Of a stretch of DNA of 64,000 nucleotides, positions 23,456 through 34,245 are shown piece by piece. The notes under the pieces were generated by a model. That model saw only the letters and a program-made list of their open reading frames with translations. It searched no databases and was not told where the DNA came from. The DNA is from Megaustenia siamemsis (Eukaryota > Mollusca > Gastropoda > Stylommatophora > Ariophantidae). Within the stretch, counting starts at the first letter, position 1. Each line of letters starts with the position of its first letter. The translations under genes and the position numbers were made by a program. The stretch spans positions 62,534,126 to 62,598,125 of the forward strand of contig JAVIAB010000092.1 of the NCBI GenBank assembly GCA_032433765.1. The letters are read 5' to 3'.

Positions 23456-23570
23456 TATTGCATATATTTGTTGTATCTATTTGTTGTATCTATTTGTTGT
23501 ATCTATGTGATGCATCTATTTGTTGTATCTATTTGTTGTATCTATTTGTTGTATCTATGTGTTGCATCTA
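23456..23570. repeat. 14-bp tandem repeat, about 8 units
   Basis: Units of TATTTGTTGTATCT with variants TATGTGTTGCATCT. Confidence 0.9.
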
Positions 23571-24685
23571 TTCACTAGACACCAGTCTTCCTATAAAAGA
23601 TATACGTTTTAATTAATATCAACACCTATACCAGAGTTTGAGCTTGATGACTTTATGAAGTTCATAGTTTTACTTCATTAATTATGTCTAAACCAACAAA
23701 ATAATTCCGTTATGTATCAAGAGGTAAGGGGTTAATGGACTAGGAGGTGGGATCTACGCTGAGCAAATACAAACAACAACAAATTACAACATAGACAATC
23801 TGAAATTGTGTTTCCACACTCACCAATTTCAATTAAATTAATGGCGCTCATTAAACAAGAAAAAATGTCCCGCTTCGTTCTGTATCACAATTCGGAACTA
23901 CTACAAATAAACATCAATTCAAGAAACGTAAAATAGGTGCACTAACGATACTATGCAAACTATTTGTGCGTACAATGTCACAGGGAATACACTAAAATGC
24001 CACTTTTATACTGAAGCAAATAGCTGTGAAATACTTAATAGCTGGGGATTTGTAGACTGAACCTTGAATAACTGAATTAGACAACTATTAATTTTGCAAT
24101 TGATTCTAGTAATATTGTTATTATCTCATTTTCAATTGTGTGCCTTACTTTTGTTATCTTTTTTTCAATTGTTTTTCCTAACGTTATTGTCCTTCCCTTC
24201 AACCTCTATTTTTCTGTTTTCGACACTGAGCTTCTAGTGCCCACAGAGTCTGTTCGCTGATTCCGAAACCTATTAGGCGACCGTGTGGCCGTGAATGATC
24301 CTGTGTTGTGGAACACGTAATTGACGAGCACTTCAACTGCAAACCAAGATCCTGCTGGGAGCGTTGATGAGAAATCAAGCTCGAGTGAAGAGAAAGCAGA
24401 ATTGAAACGTCAAGTGCAAACTTGGGAATTTTGGGATGCGCTGGTCGCAGATAGATGTAAGCCGCAGATCAATACTTATTTCATTATTTTATAGCCACTC
24501 TGCTGTGTGTCAGGCCACCGTGTTGCTTTGTCCTCGCCTCGATTGTTGACTGTTGACGAGACACGCTCTGTTTCCAACGAGCGCTCAGTGTAAATTGCGA
24601 AACGTTTGAAACACGGGCTAGGTAAACATCCGAATGGTTTTGTTGGGCCTGTTCGTTTGAGTTTAGTTCTGCTACTCACAAACAG
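23571..24685. other. Unassigned sequence
   Basis: AT-rich to about 24170. It is GC-richer from 24220 to 24680, with a 67-codon minus-strand frame at 24476-24679 that has no recognisable domain. No gene called. Confidence 0.4.
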
Positions 24686-24840
24686 GGAGTTGGAGCAAGG
24701 TACTGATTACATGTAGGTTTTACCACCTAAAGATTGTGGGTTCGTTTCCTTGCGGACACGTGTTCGCCCACCCAGTTATGTAATTGGGTGCACGTTCGAC
24801 AGAGTTAGTTCTGGTAAAAGAAATAGATAGGTGGACTGAC
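24686..24840 (+). repeat. SINE remnant, tRNA-derived
   Basis: GTGGGTTCGTTTCCTTGCGG as B box, then GTTCGCCCACCCAG, AATTGGGTGCAC and TTCTGGTAAAAGAAATAGA, the same block order as SINE-B. Decayed. Confidence 0.45.
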
Positions 24841-25644
24841 CACTCATTTTAAAATCTGTAACTACGATGTGGCATTTATGTGTATATTTATTTTTATTCC
24901 TTACTTTCACTAACAGACACACAGACACACAGACACATACTGACAGATCTACAAGCACTTCAACGAATATATTACACTTATTTATAGACAAGCCATACCA
25001 TATGGAGATGAATTTGAGTGATAAAGCTAACAAGCAGTTAGCACTACTGTCTGACGGCAAATCACTGTCTCCGCTAGTAATGTTTGTTTAATGCTCCTAG
25101 CGTCCTTATTTGATATCTCTTTTCTGCTGTTTAGTGGACATTTTTATTTCAAGTGCTAATTCAGATAAACGTAAACTTGCCTATTTGTTTTCTCATAAGG
25201 AAAACAGGGTAACAAGGGTGCTAGATCATTTTAAGCATCATCAAATCAAATTGTTTAGGCTTGTATCATAATCCTCACCAGACATCACCCATCAGATAGC
25301 TATAACGCTAAAAAAAACATGGAGTGGGTGGGTTGGGAGGGGGGGGTTGAGGAGGTAGACATAGAAGAAGCTGAATTATGACATCGTGGAGAGCACAATG
25401 CAGGATCCACACAACAGAGCACTGACCACGCACTCTATGTTCCGTTCACTCTGAAGAGCTATCAGGAATGTCAAGTCGGTATGAGGAGGGTGAACGTTAA
25501 CGATTTTGTGTAGATTATATGTGCCCGATCTGCGAGTGGTGTACGGATAGCATGCTTGAATGTTGCTCCCGATAGGGACATTAGTACTTCTTCATTCTTT
25601 ATGCTCCCTGTGAAGCACAGGTTTTCAACAAACACTTTTCAAGC
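24841..25644. other. Unassigned sequence
   Basis: Short CA-rich piece at 24915-24935 and a G-rich run at 25335-25350. The 24776-25091 frames on both strands lack features. Nothing else recognised. Confidence 0.4.
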
Positions 25645-26275
25645 CCATAGTCAGATATCCCACAGAACGTTGCATCCACCACAGTCCATCTGAAAGAATT
25701 TCTGTCCATAGTCAGATCTCCCACAGAACGTTGCATCCACCACAGTCCATCTGCAAGACTTTCTGCCCATAGTCACATCTCACACAGAACGTTGCATCCA
25801 CCACAGTCCATCTGAAAGAATTTCTGCCCATAGTCAGATCTCACACAGAACGTTGCATCCACCACAGTCCATCTGAAAGAATTTCTGCCTATAGTCAGAT
25901 CTCCCACAGAACTTTGCATCCACCACACTTCATTTGAAAGAATTTCTGTCCATAGTCAGATCTCCCACAGAACGTTGCATCCACCACAGTCCATCTGAAA
26001 GAATTTCTGCCCATAGTCAGTTCTCCCACAGAACGTTGCATCCACCACAGTCCATCTGAAAGAATTTCTGTCCATAGTCAGATCTCCCACAGAACGTTGC
26101 ATCCACCACAGTCCATCTGAAAGAATTTCTGTCCATAGTCAGATCTCCCACAGAACGTTGCATCCACCACAGTCCATCTGAAAGAATTTCTGCCCATAGT
26201 CAGATCTCCCACAGAACGTTGCATCCACCACAGTCCATCTGAAAGAATTTCTGTCCATAGTCAGATCTCCCACTT
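25645..26275. repeat. 61-bp minisatellite derived from LINE C terminus
   Basis: TTGCATCCACC recurs every 61 bp (for example ending at 25680, 25741 and 25802), about ten units. On the minus strand each unit reads NSFRWTVVDATFCGR in one frame, the last residues of the RTE-like LINE that adjoins it at 26276. The array is therefore an amplification of the LINE 3' end. Confidence 0.88.
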
Positions 26276-27117
26276 CTTCTGTTGTCAAGCTCAAAGTCTC
26301 CTTGATGTCTTGAAATCATATTTTTCTTGGTCTGCCACTGATGCATCGCCCTGAAACTATGCCTGCTATTAATGTTCTTTCCAGTCCACTGTGTCTGTTG
26401 ACATGACAATAGTGTTTTAATTGCCTCTGTTGAATGGTGTTTATAAGCCAGTTCTTTTTAAATGCTTCAATTGTAATGTCTTCATTGCTCTTTTCATTAT
26501 CAAAGGTATCCTATGGATTTTTCTGTAACATTTTAATTCGAATGAATCAATTTTCTTCCACGATGTCTGCGAAATTGTCCATGATTTGCAACTGTATGTT
26601 GCTGTCTGGAAGATGCATGACCTCAATGATTTTAATTGTATTGCATTGCTGGTATTGTGCCACATGTTCTTCACGGTATTTAATTTTTGTGTTGCTGTTG
26701 CTTATTGTTTTTGGTCTTTTTCTAGCAGTCTCCATTGTTAGTTACTACAGATCCCAAATATTCATAATTTGTTACAATTTTAAGTTCTTCACTATTGATG
26801 ATGATTTTGTGTTATTTTGTTTTGTTTTGTCAGTCGATATTATCTTAGCTTTCTATATGTTTAGATACGGGTGTTGTTCTTCACTGTTTTTTTTAAACAC
26901 TTAATTGTCTCTTTTAATCCTTCTGCGCTATTTTATAGAAGGACTGTGTCATCAGCATATATGAGTTCTGGAATTATGTTGGCATTTATTATGAAAGAGT
27001 CAAACTTTACAATTCTGTCATCGTTTCTGACATTTCTCACGATGTTCTCAGCATAGATGTTGAATAGGTGTGGAGAGAGTATGCATCCCTGCCTCACCCC
27101 TTTTTTGTACTTCAAAC
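26200..27117 (-). pseudogene. RTE-like LINE (family B), 3' half
   Basis: Minus strand: KYKKGVRQGCILSPHLFNIY and LIYADDTVLL (27115-26935), then CKSWTISQTSWKKIDSFELK (26674-26530), then a GRPRK-like and ISRHQGD segment (about 26330-26280) running into the 61-bp array. The missing 5' half lies at 28550-29640 beyond a 1.43-kb insert. Several frameshifts. Confidence 0.9.
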
Positions 27118-27455
27118 TCTCTCTCTGCGATCAGGACTCAATCAGAGCAGGATTCCAGACTCCCACATGAAGTCAGCTGTCAGGTTAAGTGTGTTGATCG
27201 CCCCCACAGACAGAACATCACATTTAGAGTTTGCCAGATCCACTATGATTGAACACCCGTTAAAACGTTGCACTGTGTTCTGCACCAGTGCATCCGATTT
27301 CAGCCAGAGTTTTATTCAGGTTTGCATTCCTTAGGCTTTGATTGTCCCCAATCCTCCTGCAAGGCAGCAGATGATCTTTTCTGTAGGGGGATTCTGTCCT
27401 TAGATGGTCGGCCCTCCCAGGTTTACGAGCACCATCTACCCGAGTCACTAGAGGT
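27118..27455 (-). other. Unknown piece at 3' side of insert
   Basis: GC-richer than its surroundings, with a 62-codon minus-strand frame (27448-27260) containing RTESPYRKDHLLPCRRIGD. I do not recognise it. It could be part of a mobile element that carried the EGF exon, or intron sequence carried with it. Confidence 0.35.
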
Positions 27456-27459
27456 GACT

Positions 27460-28105
27460 AACACAGACATGCACACACAAAGATAGGAGATGTGACCAAC
27501 ACAGACATGCACACAGCGACACGAGGCATGACCAACACCGACACACATCAAGACACATGACACATGACTAACATAAACATGCACATAAAGACATGAGATA
27601 TGACCGACATAGACATGCACACACAAAGACACGACAGTTGCCCAACATAGACATGCACACAAAGACATGAGACACGACCAACATAGACATGCACACACAA
27701 GGACATGAGATGTGACATACACAGATATGCACACACAAAGATATGATATATGACTAACATAAACATGCACACAAAGATATGAGATATCTAACCCAAACAT
27801 GCACACAGAAAGATATGACACATGACTAACACAGATACACACCATGACATGAGACATGACCAAACACATACACACATAAAGACACGAGACATGATTAACA
27901 AGGACACACCAAGACATGAGATATGACCAACATGACACACACCAAGACATGGACCATGGCCAACACGCACACAAGCTAAGATATGAGCCATGGCTAGTAT
28001 AGAAACACATCAAGATATGAGCCATGGCTAGCACAGAAACACATCAAGATATGAGCCATGGCTTCACGGAAAAACACCAAGAAATGAACCATGTCCAGCA
28101 CAGAA
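27460..28105. repeat. Degenerate minisatellite, units of about 34-42 bp
   Basis: Repeated words GACATGCACACA, AAAGACATGAGA and TGACCAACA on the left. On the right the units shift to ATGAGCCATGGCTAG and AACACATCAAGAT (about 34 bp). A 203-codon minus-strand frame rich in Cys, His, Val and Tyr is produced by the repeat and is not a gene. Confidence 0.9.
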
Positions 28106-28174
28106 ACACATTAAGGTATCCATATGCTTGGGTTTGTTGTAGTACTCTTCTTAACGTGGGAATCATCGACATAC

Positions 28175-28528
28175 GAGATGCAGGCCCCCATTAACTGTTC
28201 ACAGGTTTCGTTCAAACAGTTGTCCGGAGATTTGAGAGTGCAGTCTGACCCGTAGAACGTTCCCTTGCATGTACAGTTCCCGGTTGACTGTTCACAGGTG
28301 CCGTTGAAACAGTTGTCCGGACATTTGAGAGTGCAGTCTGATCCGTAGTACGTTTCCTTGCACGTACAGTCTGTACTTTCCGGGTCACATATGATGTCAC
28401 AACCTTCAGAACACGTCTGTTTGCACTGTAGCCCAAAATTACCATCGGGACTAGTGTCACTACAGATGTAGCCAGGACGTTTACATTGTAGGCATTTTCC
28501 GGATTTTTCCGCACACAAAGGACAGACA
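28175..28528 (-). CDS. EGF-like domain exon (gene fragment)
   Basis: An open 354-bp segment on the minus strand with about two and a half EGF-like modules of the MEGF/scavenger-receptor type. Motifs include CKQTCSEGC, CDPESTDCTCKETYYGSDC, CPDNCFNGTCEQSTGNCTCK and a third, damaged module where one Cys is Ser (KSPDNC). Such modules bind ligands outside the cell or on the cell surface. The left edge on the minus strand is TGTCTTAG, a fair splice acceptor; the right edge is CTC followed by GTATGTCG, a good donor. Both introns would be phase 2, so the exon is symmetric. No neighbouring exon, signal peptide or membrane segment is visible. It lies in an insert inside a LINE, so it is probably a captured fragment and not part of an expressed gene. 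Confidence 0.65.
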
Positions 28529-28549
28529 CTAAGACACGACAACAAGTCG

Positions 28550-29334
28550 TGTACTTCAAACAAGTTTGATGTTTCGCCCACTATTCTGATAGCTGGTTGC
28601 TCTTCGTGAAATATTGATTCGATTAGTTGCATTCGGTGTGTTGGAAAGCCCACATCTTTCATGATATTCCACAGTTTCTAATGTATGCAGTTAAAGGCAT
28701 TGATGTACTCTATGAAGCATGTATACAGTTCTATGTTATATTCCCTACACTTCTCAAGGATGTTTCTCATGTTAAAGATGTGGTTACGGGTGCCTTTACT
28801 TTGTCTTGAACCTGCTTTAACTATATAAAGTTCTTGTTCTAACTTTCTTGCTAACTTGTTCATGAAGACACATTAGAGTATTTCGCTAGCATGGTTAATT
28901 AGGGCAATAGTTCTGTAGTTGGAACACAACTTCAGATTTCCTTTCCTTGAAATAGGGATGTACACTCATCTTTCCCAGGCTTTTGGCCGGTCTGCATTTT
29001 TCCAGATTTTGACACACCGTGCGTGGTAAAATACGAACACCTTCCCTCCAGCTTCGATGAATTCAGCTGGAGTATCATCTCTTCTTGATGATTTCCCTCT
29101 CTTCAGATTTTTTTAAATTGCGGAACACATTTCATTTAGTATAGCTCTAGTTCTTTTTATTCACTTTATATTAATTTATTTCAGTGGTTTTAAATATTTT
29201 CATACATTTCTGTGCAGTACTCGCTCCATCTTTGCAATGTAACCTTTTGCTCGCTTGGTGTTTCCACTGTGGTCATTAATTACTTGAACTGATAGTCTAA
29301 AATTGCTTGCTATCATTCTAATTTCTCTGAACAC

Positions 29335-29379
<45 letters not shown>

Positions 29380-29640
29380 CCCCCCCCTTTTATGCTGATA
29401 GAGCTCTTCAATTCTGGCATGGCGTTCATAATATAATTCTTTTTGTCGCGTCTGATCTATGTTCTAAATGCTTTTGTGTATTTTCTGTACTCGTCGCTGT
29501 TTTGCTTTTGCTCCTATTTGCTTCAGTTTTCTTATTTCTTCTATGAGGGTTAGTGTTTTCTCTGAGATGTAGTTTGTTTCTTGTGCGCTTTTCTGAAGAC
29601 GAAATTTGTGCTGACGAGATGAGAATGCTTCCCACATATC
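28550..29640 (-). pseudogene. RTE-like LINE (family B), 5' half
   Basis: Minus strand, 5' to 3': a linker rich in Lys/Arg/Glu (29635-29426), a (TC)n tract, then a PAEFIEAGGKVFVFYHARC-like segment (about 29060), a YIPISRKGNLKLCSNYRTIA-like segment (about 28960-28900), GTRNHIFNMRNILEKCREYN and ELYTCFIEYINAF (28800-28690), and GETSNLFEV (about 28590-28553), where it is cut by the insert. It continues at 27117. In-frame fusion with the EGF exon gives a 183-codon chimeric frame that is a by-product of the insertion. Confidence 0.88.
29339..29389. repeat. (TC)n microsatellite with poly-C end
   Basis: Pure TC tract of about 38 bp followed by ten C, inside the LINE linker. Confidence 0.97.
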
Positions 29641-29788
29641 AATGTCTTAGAGAGTCTATATTTATCTACTGACGTGAATACTTTTATAGATGGCATTGTA
29701 GTCTCTGAAAATACTTTTTAGTAACTATTTGCAGGGGCTTGGAGAAATCCGAAATCGTGTCTGTTCGAAAAAAAAAATACTTGCGAAG
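29641..29788. other. Unassigned, LINE flank
   Basis: Probably further degraded LINE sequence on the minus strand; no motif readable. Confidence 0.35.
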
Positions 29789-30082
29789 TATATGAGCTCA
29801 CTGGAAGCCGCGATAGCTCAGTGGTTAGTGAACTGGACTGCAAAGGACAAGAGGTAGGGTTCGATCCTAACCGATAGCTTCCGGTTCACCCAGCCTTTAA
29901 TGGGTACCGGATTTTTTTCTGGGAATGTAAAGCGGCACGGGCGTAATACCGACCACATTGCCCCAAAAAATCATGTGCTGAAGGTCTATAAAATGTATGG
30001 TCACTAATACCATACTCCCTATACGCCACTTGGCGTGACGGGGGCTCTTTACTTTTATTTTTTTTTACTATATGAGCCCACT
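29789..30082 (+). mobile_element. SINE-A copy with 14-bp target-site duplication
   Basis: TATATGAGCTCACT (29789-29802) and TATATGAGCCCACT (30069-30082) differ at one base. The body has head AGCCGCGATAGCTCAGTGG, B box GGTTCGATCC, GGTACCGGATTTTTTT and the hairpin-forming TACGCCACTTGGCGTGACG near the 3' end, with a CTTTACTTTTATTT tail. Confidence 0.95.
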
Positions 30083-30179
30083 AACCATTTGGAAACCACG
30101 GCTTCCTGTATAATAATGTTAATATTATATATACCAAAAATACTAATGTTAAGATAAAAATGGTGTAATATTAATAATG

Positions 30180-30260
<81 letters not shown>

Positions 30261-30566
30261 TGTATGTATGTATGTATGTATGTATGTATGTATGTATGTA
30301 TGTATGTATGTATGTATGTATGTATGTGTGTGTGTATGTATGTATGCATGCATGCATGCATGTATGTATGTATGTATGTATGTATGTATGTATGCATGTA
30401 TGTATGTATGTATGTATGTATGTATGTATGTATGTATGTATGTATGTATGTATGTGTGTGTATGTATGTATGTATGTATGCATGCATGCATGTATGTATG
30501 TATGTATGTATGTATGTATGTATGTATGTATGTATGTACGTACGTATGTATGTATGTATGTATGTA
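30180..30566. repeat. (TA)n joined to (TGTA)n microsatellite
   Basis: About 54 bp of TA passes directly into about 330 bp of TGTA/TATG with patches of TGCA and TGTGTG. All frames are open on both strands (Tyr-Val-Cys-Met or Ile-His-Thr-Tyr), an artefact. Confidence 0.98.
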
Positions 30567-31144
30567 TCATATTAATGTTCATTACTTACAACCACATATC
30601 GATGTTAATGAATTATTTGTTATTAAAATTATCATGTTAACATTATCTACCAAGATAACATTGTTAGCATGTTCCTGCAAAACCGTTAACAATATCTTCG
30701 AAACTTATTCTTTTATCCGATTACTAACCGACAGGTGGTCCCAAATAAAAAATAAAAAGAAAGACTCATACAATGAGGGTGACTATTGATAACGTCATCA
30801 GTACTTCAGGGGTAGTCTAATGACAACTGGCGCTACTAGCTTCGACAGAGACTTTCTATTCTCTTGTTAACAGCACGACAAAGCGACCGTGACGAATACG
30901 GGACTCTAGTGGCTAAAGCAGAATCGACATCTGGCCGGAGTGTGTTGATGGAAATCGTTTTGTTTCAACTACACCCTGCTAGGAATCGATCCGTGCCAGA
31001 GGTGTGAAGAAAGGCGAGGAGAGAACTATGAGATATATATCAAGGGAGCCCTAGTTAATGACAGAGTTGATTCTAGGCGCCGGGTATAAATGAAGATAGA
31101 TGGCAGATTTGTTGATGAATATGCAGGAAAATATAGTTCGTGTG
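30567..31144. other. Unassigned sequence
   Basis: AT-rich to 30790, then GC-richer. GGAATCGATCCGTGCC at about 30981-30996 resembles a tRNA B box, perhaps of an old SINE. No gene seen. Confidence 0.4.
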
Positions 31145-32035
31145 TAGATGATTGTTTCTAAGTTGTTTCTAAGCTGTTTCTAACATCTTTCTACGTTGTT
31201 TCTATGTTGTTTGTAGGTTGTTTCCAAACTGTTTCTAAGATGTTTCTAAATTGTTTCTACATTGTTTCTAAGTTGTTTGTATGATGTTTCTAAGTTGTTT
31301 CTAAATTGTTTCTACATTGTTTCTAAGTTGTTTCTAAGCTGTTTCTAAGTTGTTTCTAAGTTGTTTCTAAATTGTTTCTACATTGTTTCTACATTGTTTC
31401 TAAGTTGTTTCTAAGCTGTTTCTAAGTTGTTTCTAAGTTGTTTCTAAGTTGTTTCTAAGTTGTTTCTAAATTGTTTCTACATTGTTTCTAAGTTGTTTCT
31501 AAGCTGTTTCTAAGTTGTTTTTAAGTTGTTTCTAAATTGTTTCTACATTGTTTCTACATTGTTTCTAAGTTGTTTCTAAGTTGTTTCTAAATTGTTTCTA
31601 CATTGTTTCTAAGTTGTTTCTAAGTTGTTTCTAAATAGTTTCTACATTGTTTTTACATTGTTTCTAAGTTGTTTCTAAGTTGTTTCTAAATTGTTTCTAC
31701 ATTGTTTCTAAGATGTTTCTAAGATGTTTCTAAGTTGTTTCTAAGATGTTTCTACGTTGTTTCTAAGTTGTTTCTAAGATGTTTCTAAGTTGTTCCTAAG
31801 TTGTTTCTAAGATGTTTCTACGTTGTTCCTAAGTTGTTTCTAAGTTATCTCTAAGTTGTTTCTACGTTGCTTCAAAGTTGTTTCTACGATGTTTCTAAGT
31901 TGTTTCTAAGTTGTTTCTAAGATGTTTCTACATTGTTTCTAATTTGTTTCTAAGATGTTTCTACGTTGTTCCTAAGTTGTTTCTAAGTTGTTTCTACGTT
32001 GTTTCTACGTTGTTTCTACATTGTTTCTAAGTAGT
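31145..32035. repeat. 11-bp minisatellite array, about 80 units
   Basis: Units of TTGTTTCTAAG with variants CTGTTTCTAAG, TTGTTTCTAAA, TTGTTTCTACA and ATGTTTCTAAG. The variants recur in the same order at about 31310-31620, showing a higher-order repeat of several units. Confidence 0.97.
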
Positions 32036-33598
32036 TTCGATTGGGTTTCAACTTGGTTCAAGGTCGCGAAGCGAGATATGATAAAGTTGTCGTCAGAATC
32101 TGTTAGCGGTTATATGGTTGTAAAAGACAAATAAGAAAGTTGGGAGCAAGAGAGTATATTTATCTTACAAAACGTAAACCCCCCCCCCCCTTTTTTTTTT
32201 CAACCTCTCTGCCTAATACAATTTAACGACCCCATCTTCCAAAGGGAAAAAAACCGCAGCACACTTTGCGAATTAACTCAAGCATTTCGTTTTGTCAAAA
32301 TAACGGAGTGGGGGAAAGGCAAACCTTTGGAAATAATTACCCGATGGTTACGGTGTGGCAGTAACATGGTTGTTATCAGGAGGACTTGTCGTGGGTTTAA
32401 ATCCAGCCTAAAACAATCATAAGTTTGGGGTCTTAACAGTGATGAAGCTATGAAAGAGTACTGGAACCTTCATCTCTAAGAGGTAATGTTTAATATTTCA
32501 CTCCCCAACACTACAATGGTGGTTAATCAGCTTCCCCCACCCGTTTCTTTCACAACCTACATGAGTTACAAATTGCTTGCCGCAATGATCGTTTCCTTAT
32601 TGGCCCACAGAAACAAACATGACAACTTTATTTTGCTTTATTTTTAAACTTTACACCTGGAAACCAAACGAAACAAACCAGAGACATTTATGATTCTCTG
32701 CTACAAAACCTATTCCATAAGCTGTTAACAAAATGTACTTAACATGACATGGCACTGGGGCAAAAGAAAGCCCTCCCAGATCTGGATCAATAAAAAGGCG
32801 ACTTGTTCTTCACAGTGAGCTAAAAGTGTAGAGATAAAGAAGGTGAATATTTCAATTCACCAACGTTGCGTAAAAAGACCGGAATTAAGTTACCTAATGA
32901 ACTGCGCGCTGTAGTATTAAATAATAAAGAATATAAAGAAAACATAATAATCTAAGCCTAACGCGGTGTGCATCTGGAGTCAGGTTCCAGATCAAAAGGA
33001 AACATAGCGCAACTCCATAAATCTGCCGAGCCTTGCATGTCTTTTGAAGGGCGGAGCAAGACAATGGCATTGTGTTTGGGGCTGACAGATGGTGGCTTAG
33101 CAAGTCTGGGATTGAAAATGAGTGCTGAATGTCTAGAAAACAAAGAGTGTAGCGGGTCGGCAAAGGCCGCTCTCTAAAGGTCAGACAATGGGCCCAGTGG
33201 ACCGGTTAAAGTTCCATGGTGCCGGGAATTCATGAACGTTGAAGTGTATCCCTGCAATTGATGGGCTGATACATGATCTCCTTCTGACGGCCACGTCTCT
33301 CGACAAGGCATCTGGATGCATTTGAGCTAGTGGAAATAAGGGAGGAAAATATGCCAGGAATAGAATAAATATGAACGATTCCTCCATTAGCCCTTTTTAC
33401 TCTCATTTGATTAGGTACACGTGTAGATGTGTTCAACAGCTGTTACACTAAACATTTTAATGTTTCAACACTAGGGTTTTTTCAGCTGTTAGACTCTATA
33501 TTTTAATGTTTCAATACTAGGTTTTTTTTTCATAAAACTGATACAATAGTTGGTAGAACAATTATGAACAATTATTTTAAGACACGAGATAAGTTAAA
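32036..33598. other. Unassigned sequence
   Basis: C and T homopolymers at 32180-32200. A tRNA-like word GTGGGTTTAAATCC lies at 32392-32405. Bases 32960-33400 are GC-richer with frames on both strands (for example 32894-33163 minus and 33181-33387 minus) without recognisable domains. No gene called. Confidence 0.4.
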
Positions 33599-33667
<69 letters not shown>

Positions 33668-33671
33668 TATA
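33599..33671. repeat. (AT)n microsatellite
   Basis: About 72 bp of AT with one GT interruption. Confidence 0.97.
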
Positions 33672-34139
33672 AACGATAGCAAAAGACTTAATAAACAATG
33701 ATTAAATAAAAGAGATATGTAGTCATCCTGAACGATAAAGATTGGTTTTGAAACATAACACGGGAGTGTATATGTTCCCTGTTTGATCATTATATAGGTG
33801 TTCGCACAATTAATAAAATTCTTGCTGTAGATGAGTTTCATTCTAATTCTGACTCCTGTTTTTGTATATGCCACGAACATTATTTCAATAGAATAGTGTT
33901 TTAGTCTTCTGGTCTCTGTTGCTTTATCACTCAAGAAGCTATCGGCACAATTCACTAACTCCGCAGTACATGAAACTAGTATCAAGTGACAAAGATATAG
34001 AATTTGTAAAAATAACAATAAAATAAGTTAAAATGTTGCGATATTCAATTAGATAAGAACAGAGTATCAGCACTTTATTATATTCCCACACCTGCGCGAA
34101 AAGACATTGCCTACGAAGCTAATTTTTTAGTTAGCTGAA
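33672..34139. other. Unassigned AT-rich sequence
   Basis: A 148-codon minus-strand frame (33572-34018) includes translated AT repeat and a hydrophobic N terminus. Half of it is repeat, and I do not trust it as a gene. Confidence 0.35.
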
Positions 34140-34245
34140 TGGCAGTGTTCCCTAGCGTTTAGCTTTTCGTGGCAAGGCGCTGCCTAGTACGGGTTCGATC
34201 CTGCTTTGGTCCATATTTTTTTCCTGTTGTTGATTATTTGTCAAT
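34140..34245 (+). repeat. SINE-B-like remnant
   Basis: TACGGGTTCGATCCTGCTTT as B box followed by a T run and CCTGTTG, as at 3.7 kb. The body is lost. Confidence 0.45.

Larger units (their letters stand above)
27106..28561. mobile_element. 1.43-kb insert in LINE with 12-bp direct repeats
   Basis: TGTACTTCAAAC occurs at 27106-27117 and at 28550-28561, exactly at the two broken ends of the LINE reverse transcriptase, as expected for a target-site duplication. The insert (27118-28549) holds an EGF-like exon near one end, a minisatellite in the middle and an unknown 330-bp piece at the other. On the minus strand its last bases are GCAGAGAGAGAG, which could be a short microsatellite tail. At the other edge lies a 6-bp-stem hairpin, CACGACTTGTTGTCGTG. 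The mechanism of insertion is not clear. Confidence 0.8.

Noticed and set aside
27423..28034. 203-codon Cys/His/Val/Tyr-rich frame, possible secreted protein
   Set aside because: Lies fully within a degenerate minisatellite; the apparent motif is the repeat.
27118..28549. Helitron as carrier of the EGF exon
   Set aside because: A 12-bp target duplication is present and no CTRR end follows the hairpin; Helitrons insert without duplication.
28111..28662. 183-codon frame joining reverse transcriptase to EGF modules, as a real fusion protein
   Set aside because: The join is exactly at an insertion boundary with target-site duplication and the LINE frame is broken on both sides.
30177..30789. 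Long frames on both strands through the TGTA repeat (up to 185 codons)
   Set aside because: Pure translation of a tetranucleotide repeat; open in all frames, no non-repeat coding part.
33572..34018. 148-codon minus-strand frame with signal-peptide-like start
   Set aside because: About one third is translated AT repeat and the rest has no domain.
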